Source: Acidobacteriaceae bacterium | Lineage (GTDB): Bacteria; Acidobacteriota; Terriglobia; Terriglobales; SbA1 | DNA: 17,739 bases | Reading direction: 5' to 3' | NCBI GenBank assembly: GCA_019237515.1 | Contig: JAFAGX010000138.1 | Span: 1 to 17,739, forward strand | Shown: positions 7,839 to 14,293 of the stretch, piece by piece | Position numbering within the stretch: position 1 is the stretch's first letter | How the letters are laid out: every line of letters begins with the position of its first letter | The notes under the pieces: model-generated | Database searches by the model: none | The model's input: only the letters and a program-made list of their open reading frames with translations | Told to the model about the DNA's origin: nothing | Made by a program: the position numbers and the translations under genes

Positions 7839-8525
7839 ATGAAAATCGCACGGCTTCCGAAACAGGCCGATGTTTGCCCCCTTGTCGTCTGCTTATTCAT
7901 CTGCTTGCTGGGTTCGCTCTTTGCCCAAGCCAACGCGTCGCATAAGAATGTTCTCCGTTGGGTAGAAGGCCAGCCCGGCTGCACGTTCAGTGCTGACGAT
8001 GACGGCAAGTATCGATACGGAATCTGGACTGACGATTTCGGCCTGGTGATCGCGGTTGATGCCGATGAAGTGCGAAAAGCCAAGCTTCGGGCTGAACCTC
8101 TTTTTGCTGTCTTTGTGACCGTGCGATCTCGGGGCAGGGAAGAAGTGTCGATCAATCCCACCGAGTCCACCCTGGAATTTGTGAATCACTACCAGACGAT
8201 ACAGAAGGCCATCGACTCCGATGCATTCGCGGACAAGTTCCAACGCGAGGCTGCCACGTTACCCGCCAAAGGACAAGAAGACCGCAGCAAAAATCTGACC
8301 GAAACTGCCCAGTTCTTGAAATCACGCAGCCTGAGAACGGCGAAATTGGACGGGCTAAGTCCCGAGGCTACTGGCTGGATATTTTTCAGTGCGAAAAGTA
8401 AATGGATCGGGGACTGGAAGGCTCAGGAGCAGTTTGTTTTGCGCGTCCCTCTGGGTAGATTCGTGCTGGAGTTTCCGTTCGCATTGCCGCCTACCCGCGG
8501 CGACTTGCTTCTGCGGCGACGGTAA
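7839..8525 (+). CDS. Secreted hypothetical protein
   Basis: A 228-residue protein I do not recognise. Residues ~12-33 form a probable signal peptide (VCPLVVCLFICLLGSLFAQANA); cleavage near ANA is likely. The mature part mixes beta-rich segments (KYRYGIWTDDFGLVIAVDAD and LFAVFVTVRSRG) with a charged helical centre (about residues 115-170) and ends with a hydrophobic strand (GRFVLEFPFALPP) and an arginine-rich tip. The alternation of strands plus the phrase ATGWIFFSAKSKWIGDW suggests a small beta-sandwich. The start at ATG 7839 has only a weak ribosome site. It follows the M28 peptidase by 69 bp on the same strand and could be part of that transcript, but nothing in it points to peptidase function. 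Confidence 0.72.
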   Translation: MKIARLPKQADVCPLVVCLFICLLGSLFAQANASHKNVLRWVEGQPGCTFSADDDGKYRYGIWTDDFGLVIAVDADEVRKAKLRAEPLFAVFVTVRSRGREEVSINPTESTLEFVNHYQTIQKAIDSDAFADKFQREAATLPAKGQEDRSKNLTETAQFLKSRSLRTAKLDGLSPEATGWIFFSAKSKWIGDWKAQEQFVLRVPLGRFVLEFPFALPPTRGDLLLRRR

Positions 8526-8535
8526 CCCGAGCGTA

Positions 8536-8946
8536 CTACGATGCCATGCGCTTGATCTCTGCTTCCTTCTGCGAAAAATAGCGCATTAGCACATCCCGCA
8601 AAGAGACCAGCCCTTTCAACTGCTTGCCATCCATGATCGGCAGATGCCGGAAGCCAAATTCCCGCATGAGAAAGAGGCTGTTCTCCACGCTCTCGTTGCT
8701 GGTAACGGATTTCGGGTTGGGCGTCATCACTTCGGAAACCTTGGTGGTTCCCGGCATACGCCCAAGCGCGACGACGCGGTTCATTATGTCACGCTCGGAG
8801 AAGATCCCAGCTAACTCGCCGTCCCTCAAAACCGGCAAGGCGCCGATGTTATGTTCCATCATCAGTCGAGCGGCTTCCAGTACGGTGGTATCCGCGTTCA
8901 CCGAGTACACCCGGCGGTCTTTCACGAGATCGTAAATCTGCGCCAT
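8536..8946 (-). CDS. Two-CBS-domain protein
   Basis: A 136-residue cytosolic protein made of a tandem CBS pair (Bateman module). The start is ATG 8946, eight bases after GGAGG on the minus strand; the longer frame from 8982 has no better signal. CBS1 covers about residues 5-60 (VYSVNADTTVLEAARLMMEH, then GALPVLRDGELAGIFSERD), CBS2 about 72-128 (PKSVTSNESVENSLFLMRE, then RHLPIMDGKQLKGLVSLRD). Both carry the G-x-h-S-x-R-D ending that contacts ribose/phosphate in nucleotide-binding CBS domains (IFSERD and LVSLRD), so adenosine-nucleotide sensing is plausible. There is no attached enzyme or transporter domain, so it would act as a free regulator of an unknown partner. It ends 10 bp from the convergent hypothetical gene and lies downstream of the barrel gene, separated from it by a terminator. 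Confidence 0.9.
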   Translation of the reverse strand: MAQIYDLVKDRRVYSVNADTTVLEAARLMMEHNIGALPVLRDGELAGIFSERDIMNRVVALGRMPGTTKVSEVMTPNPKSVTSNESVENSLFLMREFGFRHLPIMDGKQLKGLVSLRDVLMRYFSQKEAEIKRMAS

Positions 8947-9019
8947 GGCTTCTTCCTCCAGAATGCCCGAGCGACGCGGCAATCCAGTCCGAACACTTTA
9001 TCATGCGGGCGATCTCGTG

Positions 9020-9054
9020 AAAACAGAAACGGCAGCCCCGAAAGAGCTGCCGTT
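9020..9054 (-). terminator. Rho-independent terminator of the beta-barrel gene
   Basis: A perfect 9-bp stem AACGGCAGC/GCTGCCGTT (9028-9036 with 9046-9054) with a 9-nt loop, 15 bp past the stop codon of the minus-strand gene. On that strand it is followed by a T-rich run (TTTCTGTTTTC). This is a good intrinsic terminator and isolates the barrel gene from the CBS gene. Confidence 0.82.
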
Positions 9055-9069
9055 ATTTGCCTGCTGGAC

Positions 9070-9663
9070 CTAAAAACGAATATGGGGTCCAAACGTCACC
9101 CGCAAGTTGTTGTAGGTTCCGTTATTCAGATACACCTCGTCGCCGACTTCCAACCGCAACCCAACCGGACCAATGAAACCTTCGATTCCGCCACCCGGAT
9201 AGAACGCAACATGGGTTCCAGCCCCGCCAACACCGGTCACAGCATTGCTGAACTGTCCGCCAGTCACTGATCCGGTGCTACTCGTGCTGAAATTGATGAA
9301 TCCAGCCTTAGCAGTCAAAAATACCCGGAATGGGCCGGTCGTACCCGCCTGAAACTTGGGGCCGAACAATCCAGTAAGCGGCCGAACACCAGTAGTAACA
9401 AAGTTCGTGCTAATTCCATTGTTCGTTGTGTTGGTGAAATTGCGCTTGAAGTCGTAGTTCATTTCTCCTTCGATTGCGACGTGCGCACTGGCGTTGATTC
9501 CCAGCCTTCCACCCACCCCAACGAAATTCGTAACGGAGTTCGTTGGCGCGAAGCGGAGATAATCGGCAAACACGCCCACCTCCCCGTGGTTTTCCTGGGC
9601 CGCCATCAAGGATGGCAATGCCAGACAAATACCCAGCCCAACGATTACGGCGATACGTTTCAT
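9070..9663 (-). CDS. Small outer-membrane beta-barrel protein
   Basis: A 197-residue protein with a signal peptide (residues 1-22, MKRIAVIVGLGICLALPSLMA, with cleavage before QENHGEV). The rest is a series of alternating-pattern beta strands separated by Asn/Thr/Gly/Ser-rich loops (AIEGEMNYDFKRNF, FRVFLTAKAGFINF, HVAFYPGGGIEGFIGPVGLRLEVGDEVY) and it ends in F (TFGPHIRF), the C-terminal aromatic signal used for outer-membrane assembly. The size fits an 8-strand OmpA/OmpX-like barrel. The start ATG 9663 follows AAGGAG (9673-9678, complement) by nine bases. A 16-bp LacI-family-like operator lies 48 bp upstream and a strong terminator follows, so it appears to be a separately regulated single gene. 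The ligand or role is unknown. Confidence 0.82.
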   Translation of the reverse strand: MKRIAVIVGLGICLALPSLMAAQENHGEVGVFADYLRFAPTNSVTNFVGVGGRLGINASAHVAIEGEMNYDFKRNFTNTTNNGISTNFVTTGVRPLTGLFGPKFQAGTTGPFRVFLTAKAGFINFSTSSTGSVTGGQFSNAVTGVGGAGTHVAFYPGGGIEGFIGPVGLRLEVGDEVYLNNGTYNNLRVTFGPHIRF

Positions 9664-9710
9664 GTTTCAGTTCTCCTTGGAGATCGCTTCTTCAACATTC
9701 GCCACTGCAG

Positions 9711-9726
9711 GCGCAAACGTTTGCGC
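9711..9726. promoter_or_regulatory. LacI/PurR-family operator-like perfect palindrome
   Basis: GCGCAAACGTTTGCGC is a perfect 16-bp inverted repeat with a central CG. It matches the known architecture of LacI/GalR-family operators and is very close to the E. coli PurR box (ACGCAAACGTTTGCGT). It lies 48-63 bp upstream of the start of the minus-strand barrel gene and 251 bp before the plus-strand MFS gene, so the barrel gene is the likely target. No LacI-type regulator is encoded in this window. Confidence 0.7.
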
Positions 9727-9976
9727 TCTGGGTGGCCGAAACTAAGATGCCGCTGCACGGCCGCAAGTTGGGCTGCTCAGCCTGGCCTAAGTGTCAACAT
9801 TACGTATAACTTAAGGTGAAAATTGTATAAATAGCCTTAGCCTACGGGAGAAACGTGCAAACATTCGCCAGTTCGTGATCGTCAGTTCAGGATTGGCTAA
9901 CAGAAAAGCACAGACGCTGCCCTACTCCTTCTGCTATCTTCTTCAGTTCTAGCCAGAAAATTCCAGGAGCATTGCT
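9727..9976. other. Divergent intergenic region between barrel and MFS genes
   Basis: The rest of the 313-bp gap has no gene. An AT-rich part (about 9798-9835) contains GTATAA twice, 21 bp apart (9804-9809 and 9825-9830), and a TATAAA (9826-9831). A TTGACA lies on the minus strand at 9792-9797 but no matching -10 follows at normal spacing. Promoters for both genes should be here; I cannot place them confidently. Confidence 0.4.
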
Positions 9977-11278
9977 TTGGCGTCCGTCAGCAACGAGATA
10001 CGGCAGAGCCGTCCTCGACCCACGAGTCTCTACCGCTGGGCGGTGTTGGTCTTCGTTAGCCTGGCAATGTTCGGGAACTACTATGTTTACGACTGCATCG
10101 CGCCCTTAGCCGACCTGCTGGCGAAGCAGCTTCATTTCTCGGATTCGAATATCGGCCTGCTGCAGGCGATATACAGCATTCCCAATGTTGTCATGGTATT
10201 GATCGGCGGCTACATCGTCGACCGTATCGGCACACGCAAAGCGATCTTTCTTTTCGGAAGTATTTGCCTGATCGGATCTATCGTGACGGCGCTATCCCCG
10301 GCTCTTGCAGTCATGGCGAGCGGTCGCTTGATCTTCGGCTTGGGTGCTGAATCCCTGATCGTGGCTGTCACCACCGCGGTAGCGAAGTGGTTCCGCGGGA
10401 AAGAGCTGAGCTTCGCTTTCGGGATCAATCTGATGATCGCCCGGCTGGGCACGTGGCTTGCCCAAAACTCACCAACCTGGGCGAGTTCAGCTTATTCGAA
10501 TTGGCGTTATCCGCTGCTGATCTCCATCGCTTTCGCCACTTTCTGCGTGACCGGAGCCATTGTTTACTGGGGCATGGAGGCTTATGCGGAAAAGAACTTT
10601 GAGGTAGGTGAACAAGGTTCTACCGACAAAGTGGTTTTCGGCGATATCTTCAAATTCGGCCTTTCCTACTGGTACATCGTCGCGTTATGCATCGTGTTTT
10701 ACTCAGCAATCTTTCCCTTTGAGACCTTCGCCATCAAATTTTTTATCGAGGCCCATGGAACCTCGCGTCAGCTGGGCGGCTTTCTGGTCAGCATCCTGAC
10801 CGCCTCCACTATGTTTGGTACCCCGGTGTTTGGCTGGTTTGTGGATCGCCTGGGGAAAAGGGCGCTGCTGATGATGCTTGGCTCTATGTTGCTGATCCCG
10901 GTTTACCTGATGATGGGCTACACCCATATCAGCCTTTACGTGCCCATGGCCATGATGGGTATCGCATTTTCCTTGATTCCGGCGGTGATGTGGCCCTCCG
11001 TGGCTTACATTGTCGAACAAAATAAGCTCGGGACGGCCTATGGACTGATGACGATGATTCAAAACATCGGGCTGGCTGGCTTTAACCTATTGGTGGGGTG
11101 GGCCAACGATTACAGCCATGCCGGTCCTGCCAACCCGGCCGGGTATCGCTTGGGGATGTGGATCTTTTCGATTTTGGGCTTTTTGGGCATGTTTTTTGCG
11201 TTCCTCCTGCGGCAACGCGAGACCGGTCCTCAAGGCCACGGGTTAGAGACTATAACTACGGCCACGGCGGCGGCATAA
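9977..11278 (+). CDS. MFS transporter, MFSD1-like, 12 TM
   Basis: A 433-residue inner-membrane transporter of the major facilitator superfamily. The start is TTG 9977, seven bases after CAGGAG (9964-9969). The first half shows TM1 (LYRWAVLVFVSLAMFGNYYV), the motif A loop after TM2 (GGYIVDRIGTRKA) and GRLIFGLGAESLIVAVTTA in TM4. After a cytosolic linker near residues 205-220 the second half repeats the pattern, including FGWFVDRLGKRALLM. The arrangement YYVYDCIAPLADLL in TM1 and the GRLIFGLGAES stretch resemble eukaryotic MFSD1 and bacterial relatives; MFSD1 is known to carry dipeptides, but applying that substrate here is only an inference, although two secreted peptide-degrading enzymes lie 2-6 kb away. 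It is a single gene on its strand, followed by a hairpin-containing gap. Confidence 0.88.
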   Translation: MASVSNEIRQSRPRPTSLYRWAVLVFVSLAMFGNYYVYDCIAPLADLLAKQLHFSDSNIGLLQAIYSIPNVVMVLIGGYIVDRIGTRKAIFLFGSICLIGSIVTALSPALAVMASGRLIFGLGAESLIVAVTTAVAKWFRGKELSFAFGINLMIARLGTWLAQNSPTWASSAYSNWRYPLLISIAFATFCVTGAIVYWGMEAYAEKNFEVGEQGSTDKVVFGDIFKFGLSYWYIVALCIVFYSAIFPFETFAIKFFIEAHGTSRQLGGFLVSILTASTMFGTPVFGWFVDRLGKRALLMMLGSMLLIPVYLMMGYTHISLYVPMAMMGIAFSLIPAVMWPSVAYIVEQNKLGTAYGLMTMIQNIGLAGFNLLVGWANDYSHAGPANPAGYRLGMWIFSILGFLGMFFAFLLRQRETGPQGHGLETITTATAAA

Positions 11279-11284
11279 ACTGTG

Positions 11285-11335
11285 ACAAAGTCTTGACCGC
11301 CTGTTGACCGCTCTTTGTGGGTCTTAGGCCACAAA
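11285..11335 (+). promoter_or_regulatory. Alternative hairpins after the MFS gene
   Basis: The 223-bp gap before the sigma-factor gene opens with two mutually exclusive stems: ACAAAG (11285-11290) with CTTTGT (11313-11318), or TTTGTGG (11314-11320) with CCACAAA (11329-11335, loop GTCTTAGG). TTGACCGC occurs twice between them (11293 and 11304). There is no T-run after the second stem, so it is not a typical terminator. It could end the MFS transcript or belong to an unrecognised leader; both are inferences. Confidence 0.35.
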
Positions 11336-11453
11336 TGCTGAATCTATAGGGATGTGGGGCTTTGTAACGCTTTGCTGGCCGGTTCCAGGTAAGCAAAAGT
11401 GACTCGGCACCCGAAATCTTCTACCACTGAAGTAACTGCAAGCAGGACAACAT

Positions 11454-11459
11454 TATAAT
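11454..11459 (+). promoter_or_regulatory. Consensus -10 element before the sigma-factor gene
   Basis: TATAAT, a perfect housekeeping -10 hexamer, lies 42 bp upstream of TTG 11502. The -35 position (around 11431, AGTAAC) is poor, so activation or an atypical promoter is possible. Transcription would begin near 11466 and give a leader of about 35 nt. Confidence 0.5.
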
Positions 11460-11501
11460 ACTTAGGCCGCATCACACTGAATGCGACCGGGTTAAGGCAA
11501 C

Positions 11502-12104
11502 TTGACGGGCGCAAGAAAACTGCAGGGCGACAAGCTTTCCGAAGCTGAAGCGATCGAGCGCGCCAAGCAGGGGGATGCGGAGGCTTTTGAGACTCTCTAC
11601 CACCTGCATAAACGGCGTGTGTACTCGTTGTGTCTACGGATGACAGCCAATACGGCTTCAGCCGAGGAACTCACGCAGGAAGCATTCCTGCAGCTATACC
11701 GGAAGATTGGCACCTTCCGGGGTGAATCGGCCTTTTCGACCTGGCTGCATCGCATGGCGGTGAATGTCGTCCTGATGCAGCTGCGGAAGAAGGGCCTGGC
11801 AGTGATTCCTCTCGAAGAAACCCTTGAGAGCGATGAGGAGTCGCACAAGAAAGAGCCCGGTGCGGACGATGTAAGATTAGCGGGATCGATCGACCGGTTA
11901 CAGCTGGAGCATGCGATTGCAAATTTGCCTCCAGGATACAGAGCGGTCTTCCTGCTGCATGACGTTGAAGGTTATGAGCACAACGAGATTGCCAAAATCG
12001 TCGGGTGCTCGATTGGCAACAGTAAGTCGCAGTTGCACAAAGCTAGAATGAAGTTGCGAGACCTCCTTAAAACGAGCAGAGCTGAAAAGGCCACCAAGCC
12101 GTGA
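11502..12104 (+). CDS. ECF-type RNA polymerase sigma factor
   Basis: A 200-residue sigma-70 family protein of the extracytoplasmic-function group (RpoE-like). Region 2 covers about residues 28-95: [18 protein letters not shown], then [16 protein letters not shown] and the DNA-melting segment [21 protein letters not shown] charged linker follows (about 105-130). Region 4 covers about 135-190: [20 protein letters not shown] followed by the helix-turn-helix [20 protein letters not shown]. Start TTG 11502 follows TTAAGG closely; no ATG fits better. The next gene, 34 bp downstream, encodes a zinc-finger anti-sigma factor, so activity is probably controlled by membrane sequestration. The third gene of the set encodes an exported beta-repeat protein. 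Together they suggest an envelope-stress circuit. Confidence 0.93.
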   Translation: MTGARKLQGDKLSEAEAIERAKQGDAEAFETLYHLHKRRVYSLCLRMTANTASAEELTQEAFLQLYRKIGTFRGESAFSTWLHRMAVNVVLMQLRKKGLAVIPLEETLESDEESHKKEPGADDVRLAGSIDRLQLEHAIANLPPGYRAVFLLHDVEGYEHNEIAKIVGCSIGNSKSQLHKARMKLRDLLKTSRAEKATKP

Positions 12105-12138
12105 GGAGAGAAAGAAGTGATATCGGGGAGAAGGTAGT

Positions 12139-12777
12139 ATGACCTGTGATGAATTTGAACGGGTCCTGCCGGAGCTTGAGGGCGGCCACAATCTGGAGCA
12201 GGAACAGCACCTGAGGACTTGCGCCGCGTGCGCAGAATTGCTTTCTGATCTGAACGCGATCGAGCACAACGCCCGGCTCCTGTCGGACCACGAACCGAGT
12301 CCGCGCGTCTGGAACAACATTGAAGCAGCGCTTCGGCGGGAGGGGTTGATTCGTCAACCCCAACCGCAACTGCTGCCGACCCGTGCCGAATCGCCGCGCT
12401 GGCGCTTCGCCTGGCTGGTGCCCGTTGCCGCGGGCCTGCTATTCGGCGCTGGACTGCTCATCATGCATCAGCAGGCGAACAACCAGTGGGCTCGGCAGGC
12501 GGCGGTAACTCCGGCGGCTGAGAGTGCCCAAACCGTACCAGCTACAGCTACAGCTGCAGTGGCAGACGACCCGATCATCACGCTGGTCGCGGCGCGCGCT
12601 CCTACTATGCGAGCTTCCTATGAGTCGGATCTCCGGGCTGTCGACGCCTATATTCATGACGCCGAATTAGCCGCACAGAATAATCCAAATGATGAGATTT
12701 CCCAGCAGCACCTGACAAATGCCTACGAGCAGAGAGCGATGGTGTACGAGATGGCAATGCATCGCGCTCTTCCGTAA
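12139..12777 (+). CDS. Transmembrane zinc-finger anti-sigma factor
   Basis: A 212-residue single-pass membrane protein. The N-terminal cytosolic part carries the anti-sigma zinc motif with C3, H24, C28 and C31 (HLRTCAAC), as in zf-HC2/ZAS proteins that clamp ECF sigma factors. A positively charged stretch (about 66-90) leads into one membrane helix at about 90-109 (FAWLVPVAAGLLFGAGLLIM). The periplasmic part (about 110-212) starts with an Ala/Thr/Pro-rich linker and ends in a helical segment (about 150-210, YESDLRAVDAYIHDAELAAQ and onward), which is the likely signal-sensing part. It starts at ATG 12139 behind GGGGAGAAGGT (12125-12135) and follows its cognate sigma gene by 34 bp. Family features are textbook; the signal sensed is unknown. 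Confidence 0.9.
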   Translation: MTCDEFERVLPELEGGHNLEQEQHLRTCAACAELLSDLNAIEHNARLLSDHEPSPRVWNNIEAALRREGLIRQPQPQLLPTRAESPRWRFAWLVPVAAGLLFGAGLLIMHQQANNQWARQAAVTPAAESAQTVPATATAAVADDPIITLVAARAPTMRASYESDLRAVDAYIHDAELAAQNNPNDEISQQHLTNAYEQRAMVYEMAMHRALP

Positions 12778-12814
12778 AATCTGAAACCGAACTGATGTGG
12801 GGAGAAGGTCGATT

Positions 12815-13663
12815 ATGTACCGCAGGAACCGGGTTGAAGGACTGATTATCGCGGTGGTGCTGCTGGCGACCGTAGTCGCAGCTGCGGAGAATCGTAAAGA
12901 ATTCCGTTTTCGCGTCCATCACCACGCCAGCGTTTCCGTCATAAATCAGTTCGGGGCAATTTCCGTTAAACCTTCTTCTGGCCGCGACGTGGTTGTCACC
13001 GCCATTCTCCACTCCGATAAAGCTGAGATCGATACCAGCCACAGCGGCAGCCGTGTTTCCATATCTACGCATCTTCTGGCCGGCGCGGACGCGGATTCCG
13101 GCCTGGTCGAGTACGAGGTTCTGGTTCCTGCCGATGCCAATGTAAGTTTGCGTTCTGCTACCGGGCCCATTCACGCCGAGAAGCTGCATGGCGACGTTAT
13201 TCTCGAAGGCAATACCGCTAATATGGACGTCCGCGATCTGAGCGATGGGCACGTTCATATCAAAACATTGAACGGTCCGGTGACGTTGACCAATGTCAGC
13301 GATGGCCACGTGGAAATCACCTCCGTCGGAGGAGAAGTGGATCTAATCTCGGTTAACGGTCCTCTGGTGCACGTGAATTCCAACACCGGCCGCATCATGT
13401 ACGATGGCGAGTTTGGCGGCGGTGGCGAATACTCGCTTATGACTCACACCGGAGACATTGAAGCCACTGCTCCCTCCTATGCCTCCATGGACGTTCTCGC
13501 CAGTTCGTCACAAGGAAAAGTCGTCAATGATTTCCCGCTCCAACCTGTCCATACTTCCCTTGTCGAAAAAGCCGGGAGTGCCTTCGCAGGCACCATGGGG
13601 AAGGCCGCTTCTTCGGTCAAGCTGCTTTCTTTCAGTGGTAAAATCCACCTCAAGAAACGTTGA
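12815..13663 (+). CDS. Exported DUF4097-type beta-repeat protein
   Basis: A 282-residue protein starting at ATG 12815, five bases after GGGGAGAAGGT (12799-12809); a start at 12797 would cover this ribosome site. Residues ~8-24 form a signal peptide (EGLIIAVVLLATVVAAA). The mature part is a run of short beta strands and turns typical of the DUF4097 beta-strand repeat family, with GAISVKPSSGRDVVV near 48-62. A 19-residue tandem repeat is visible at 142-160 and 161-179 (SDGHVHIKTLNGPV against SDGHVEITSVGGEV) and continues more weakly after 180 (VNGPLVHVNSNTGRI). A right-handed beta-helix is likely. It is the third gene of the sigma/anti-sigma operon and is probably part of the regulated envelope response. 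No catalytic motif is visible. Confidence 0.85.
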   Translation: MYRRNRVEGLIIAVVLLATVVAAAENRKEFRFRVHHHASVSVINQFGAISVKPSSGRDVVVTAILHSDKAEIDTSHSGSRVSISTHLLAGADADSGLVEYEVLVPADANVSLRSATGPIHAEKLHGDVILEGNTANMDVRDLSDGHVHIKTLNGPVTLTNVSDGHVEITSVGGEVDLISVNGPLVHVNSNTGRIMYDGEFGGGGEYSLMTHTGDIEATAPSYASMDVLASSSQGKVVNDFPLQPVHTSLVEKAGSAFAGTMGKAASSVKLLSFSGKIHLKKR

Positions 13664-13677
13664 AATTCGCGTATTGC

Positions 13678-13696
13678 GACGCAAGAACTGTGCGTC
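13678..13696 (+). terminator. Weak hairpin after the DUF4097 gene
   Basis: GACGCA (13678-13683) pairs with TGCGTC (13691-13696) around a 7-nt loop, 14 bp after the stop. It is followed by a pyrimidine-rich rather than T-rich run. It may attenuate read-through into the shikimate kinase gene. Confidence 0.3.
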
Positions 13697-13720
13697 TGGC
13701 TGGCTTCCTTTCTGATCCAA

Positions 13721-14293
13721 ATGGAACCCGCATCTGCTTTGCGCCACTCAGTTACTCCAGTCATGCGACGGAATGAACAGCCCCGTGTAATCTTTCTGGT
13801 TGGTTTCATGGGCGCAGGCAAAACTACGGTAGGCCAGGCCCTCGCCCGCCGGCTGGGTTGCGAATTTGAGGATCTGGACGACCGCATACAGCAGCGGCAA
13901 CAGCGAACGATTCCAGAAATCTTTCGTGATTCCGGCGAAACCGAGTTCCGCCGTGCCGAGTCCGCAGCCCTTCGGGAAGTGATCGAGAGTTTGGATCAAT
14001 CGCAGCGAATCATTGCCATGGGCGGCGGGGCGTTCGCACAACGGGATAATGCTGCTTTGCTGGAGAGTGCCGGGGTTCCCGTGGTCTTTCTGGACGCTTC
14101 CCCCGAGGAGCTTTTTCGGCGTTGCTCAGGCGACAGTCGGGAGCGGCCTCTGCGGCGCGATATGAAAAGCTTTTGCGAACTGTACGAGCATCGTCGCCCC
14201 GCTTACTTGAAGGCGCGTTGGCATGTTAATACCGACGGAAAAGATCAGGAGACCATCGCCAGGGAGGTAGCATGCAGTCTCGGATTCGAATGA
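13721..14293 (+). CDS. aroK: Shikimate kinase
   Basis: A 190-residue cytosolic enzyme that phosphorylates shikimate to shikimate 3-phosphate with ATP, the fifth step of the chorismate pathway to aromatic amino acids. All key elements are present: P-loop GFMGAGKT (28-35), the substrate/Mg-binding DLDD (51-54), the shikimate-binding FRDSGETEFRRAE (68-80), the GGG loop (101-103), the lid RERPL (140-144) and the nucleotide-site RRPAYLK (158-164). The start is ATG 13721; ATG 13763 would also leave the core intact, and the first 20 residues look dispensable. The reading frame overlaps the next gene by 22 bp. No other aromatic-pathway gene is nearby. Confidence 0.95.
   Translation: MEPASALRHSVTPVMRRNEQPRVIFLVGFMGAGKTTVGQALARRLGCEFEDLDDRIQQRQQRTIPEIFRDSGETEFRRAESAALREVIESLDQSQRIIAMGGGAFAQRDNAALLESAGVPVVFLDASPEELFRRCSGDSRERPLRRDMKSFCELYEHRRPAYLKARWHVNTDGKDQETIAREVACSLGFE

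Noticed and set aside
9792..9797. TTGACA on the minus strand as a -35 box for the barrel gene
   Set aside because: No acceptable -10 at 15-19 bp; the hexamer at 17-bp spacing reads AGCCCA.
9826..9831. TATAAA as a -10 for the plus-strand MFS gene
   Set aside because: No -35 at proper distance and it would leave a leader of about 140 nt; kept only as a note for the intergenic region.
11293..11311. Double TTGACCGC as -35 boxes
   Set aside because: No -10-like sequence follows at normal spacing; TATAGG at 11345 is 35 bp away.
12605..13309. 234-residue minus-strand open frame across the anti-sigma and DUF4097 genes
   Set aside because: It spans two well-supported plus-strand genes, including a ribosome-binding site, and has no recognisable domain.
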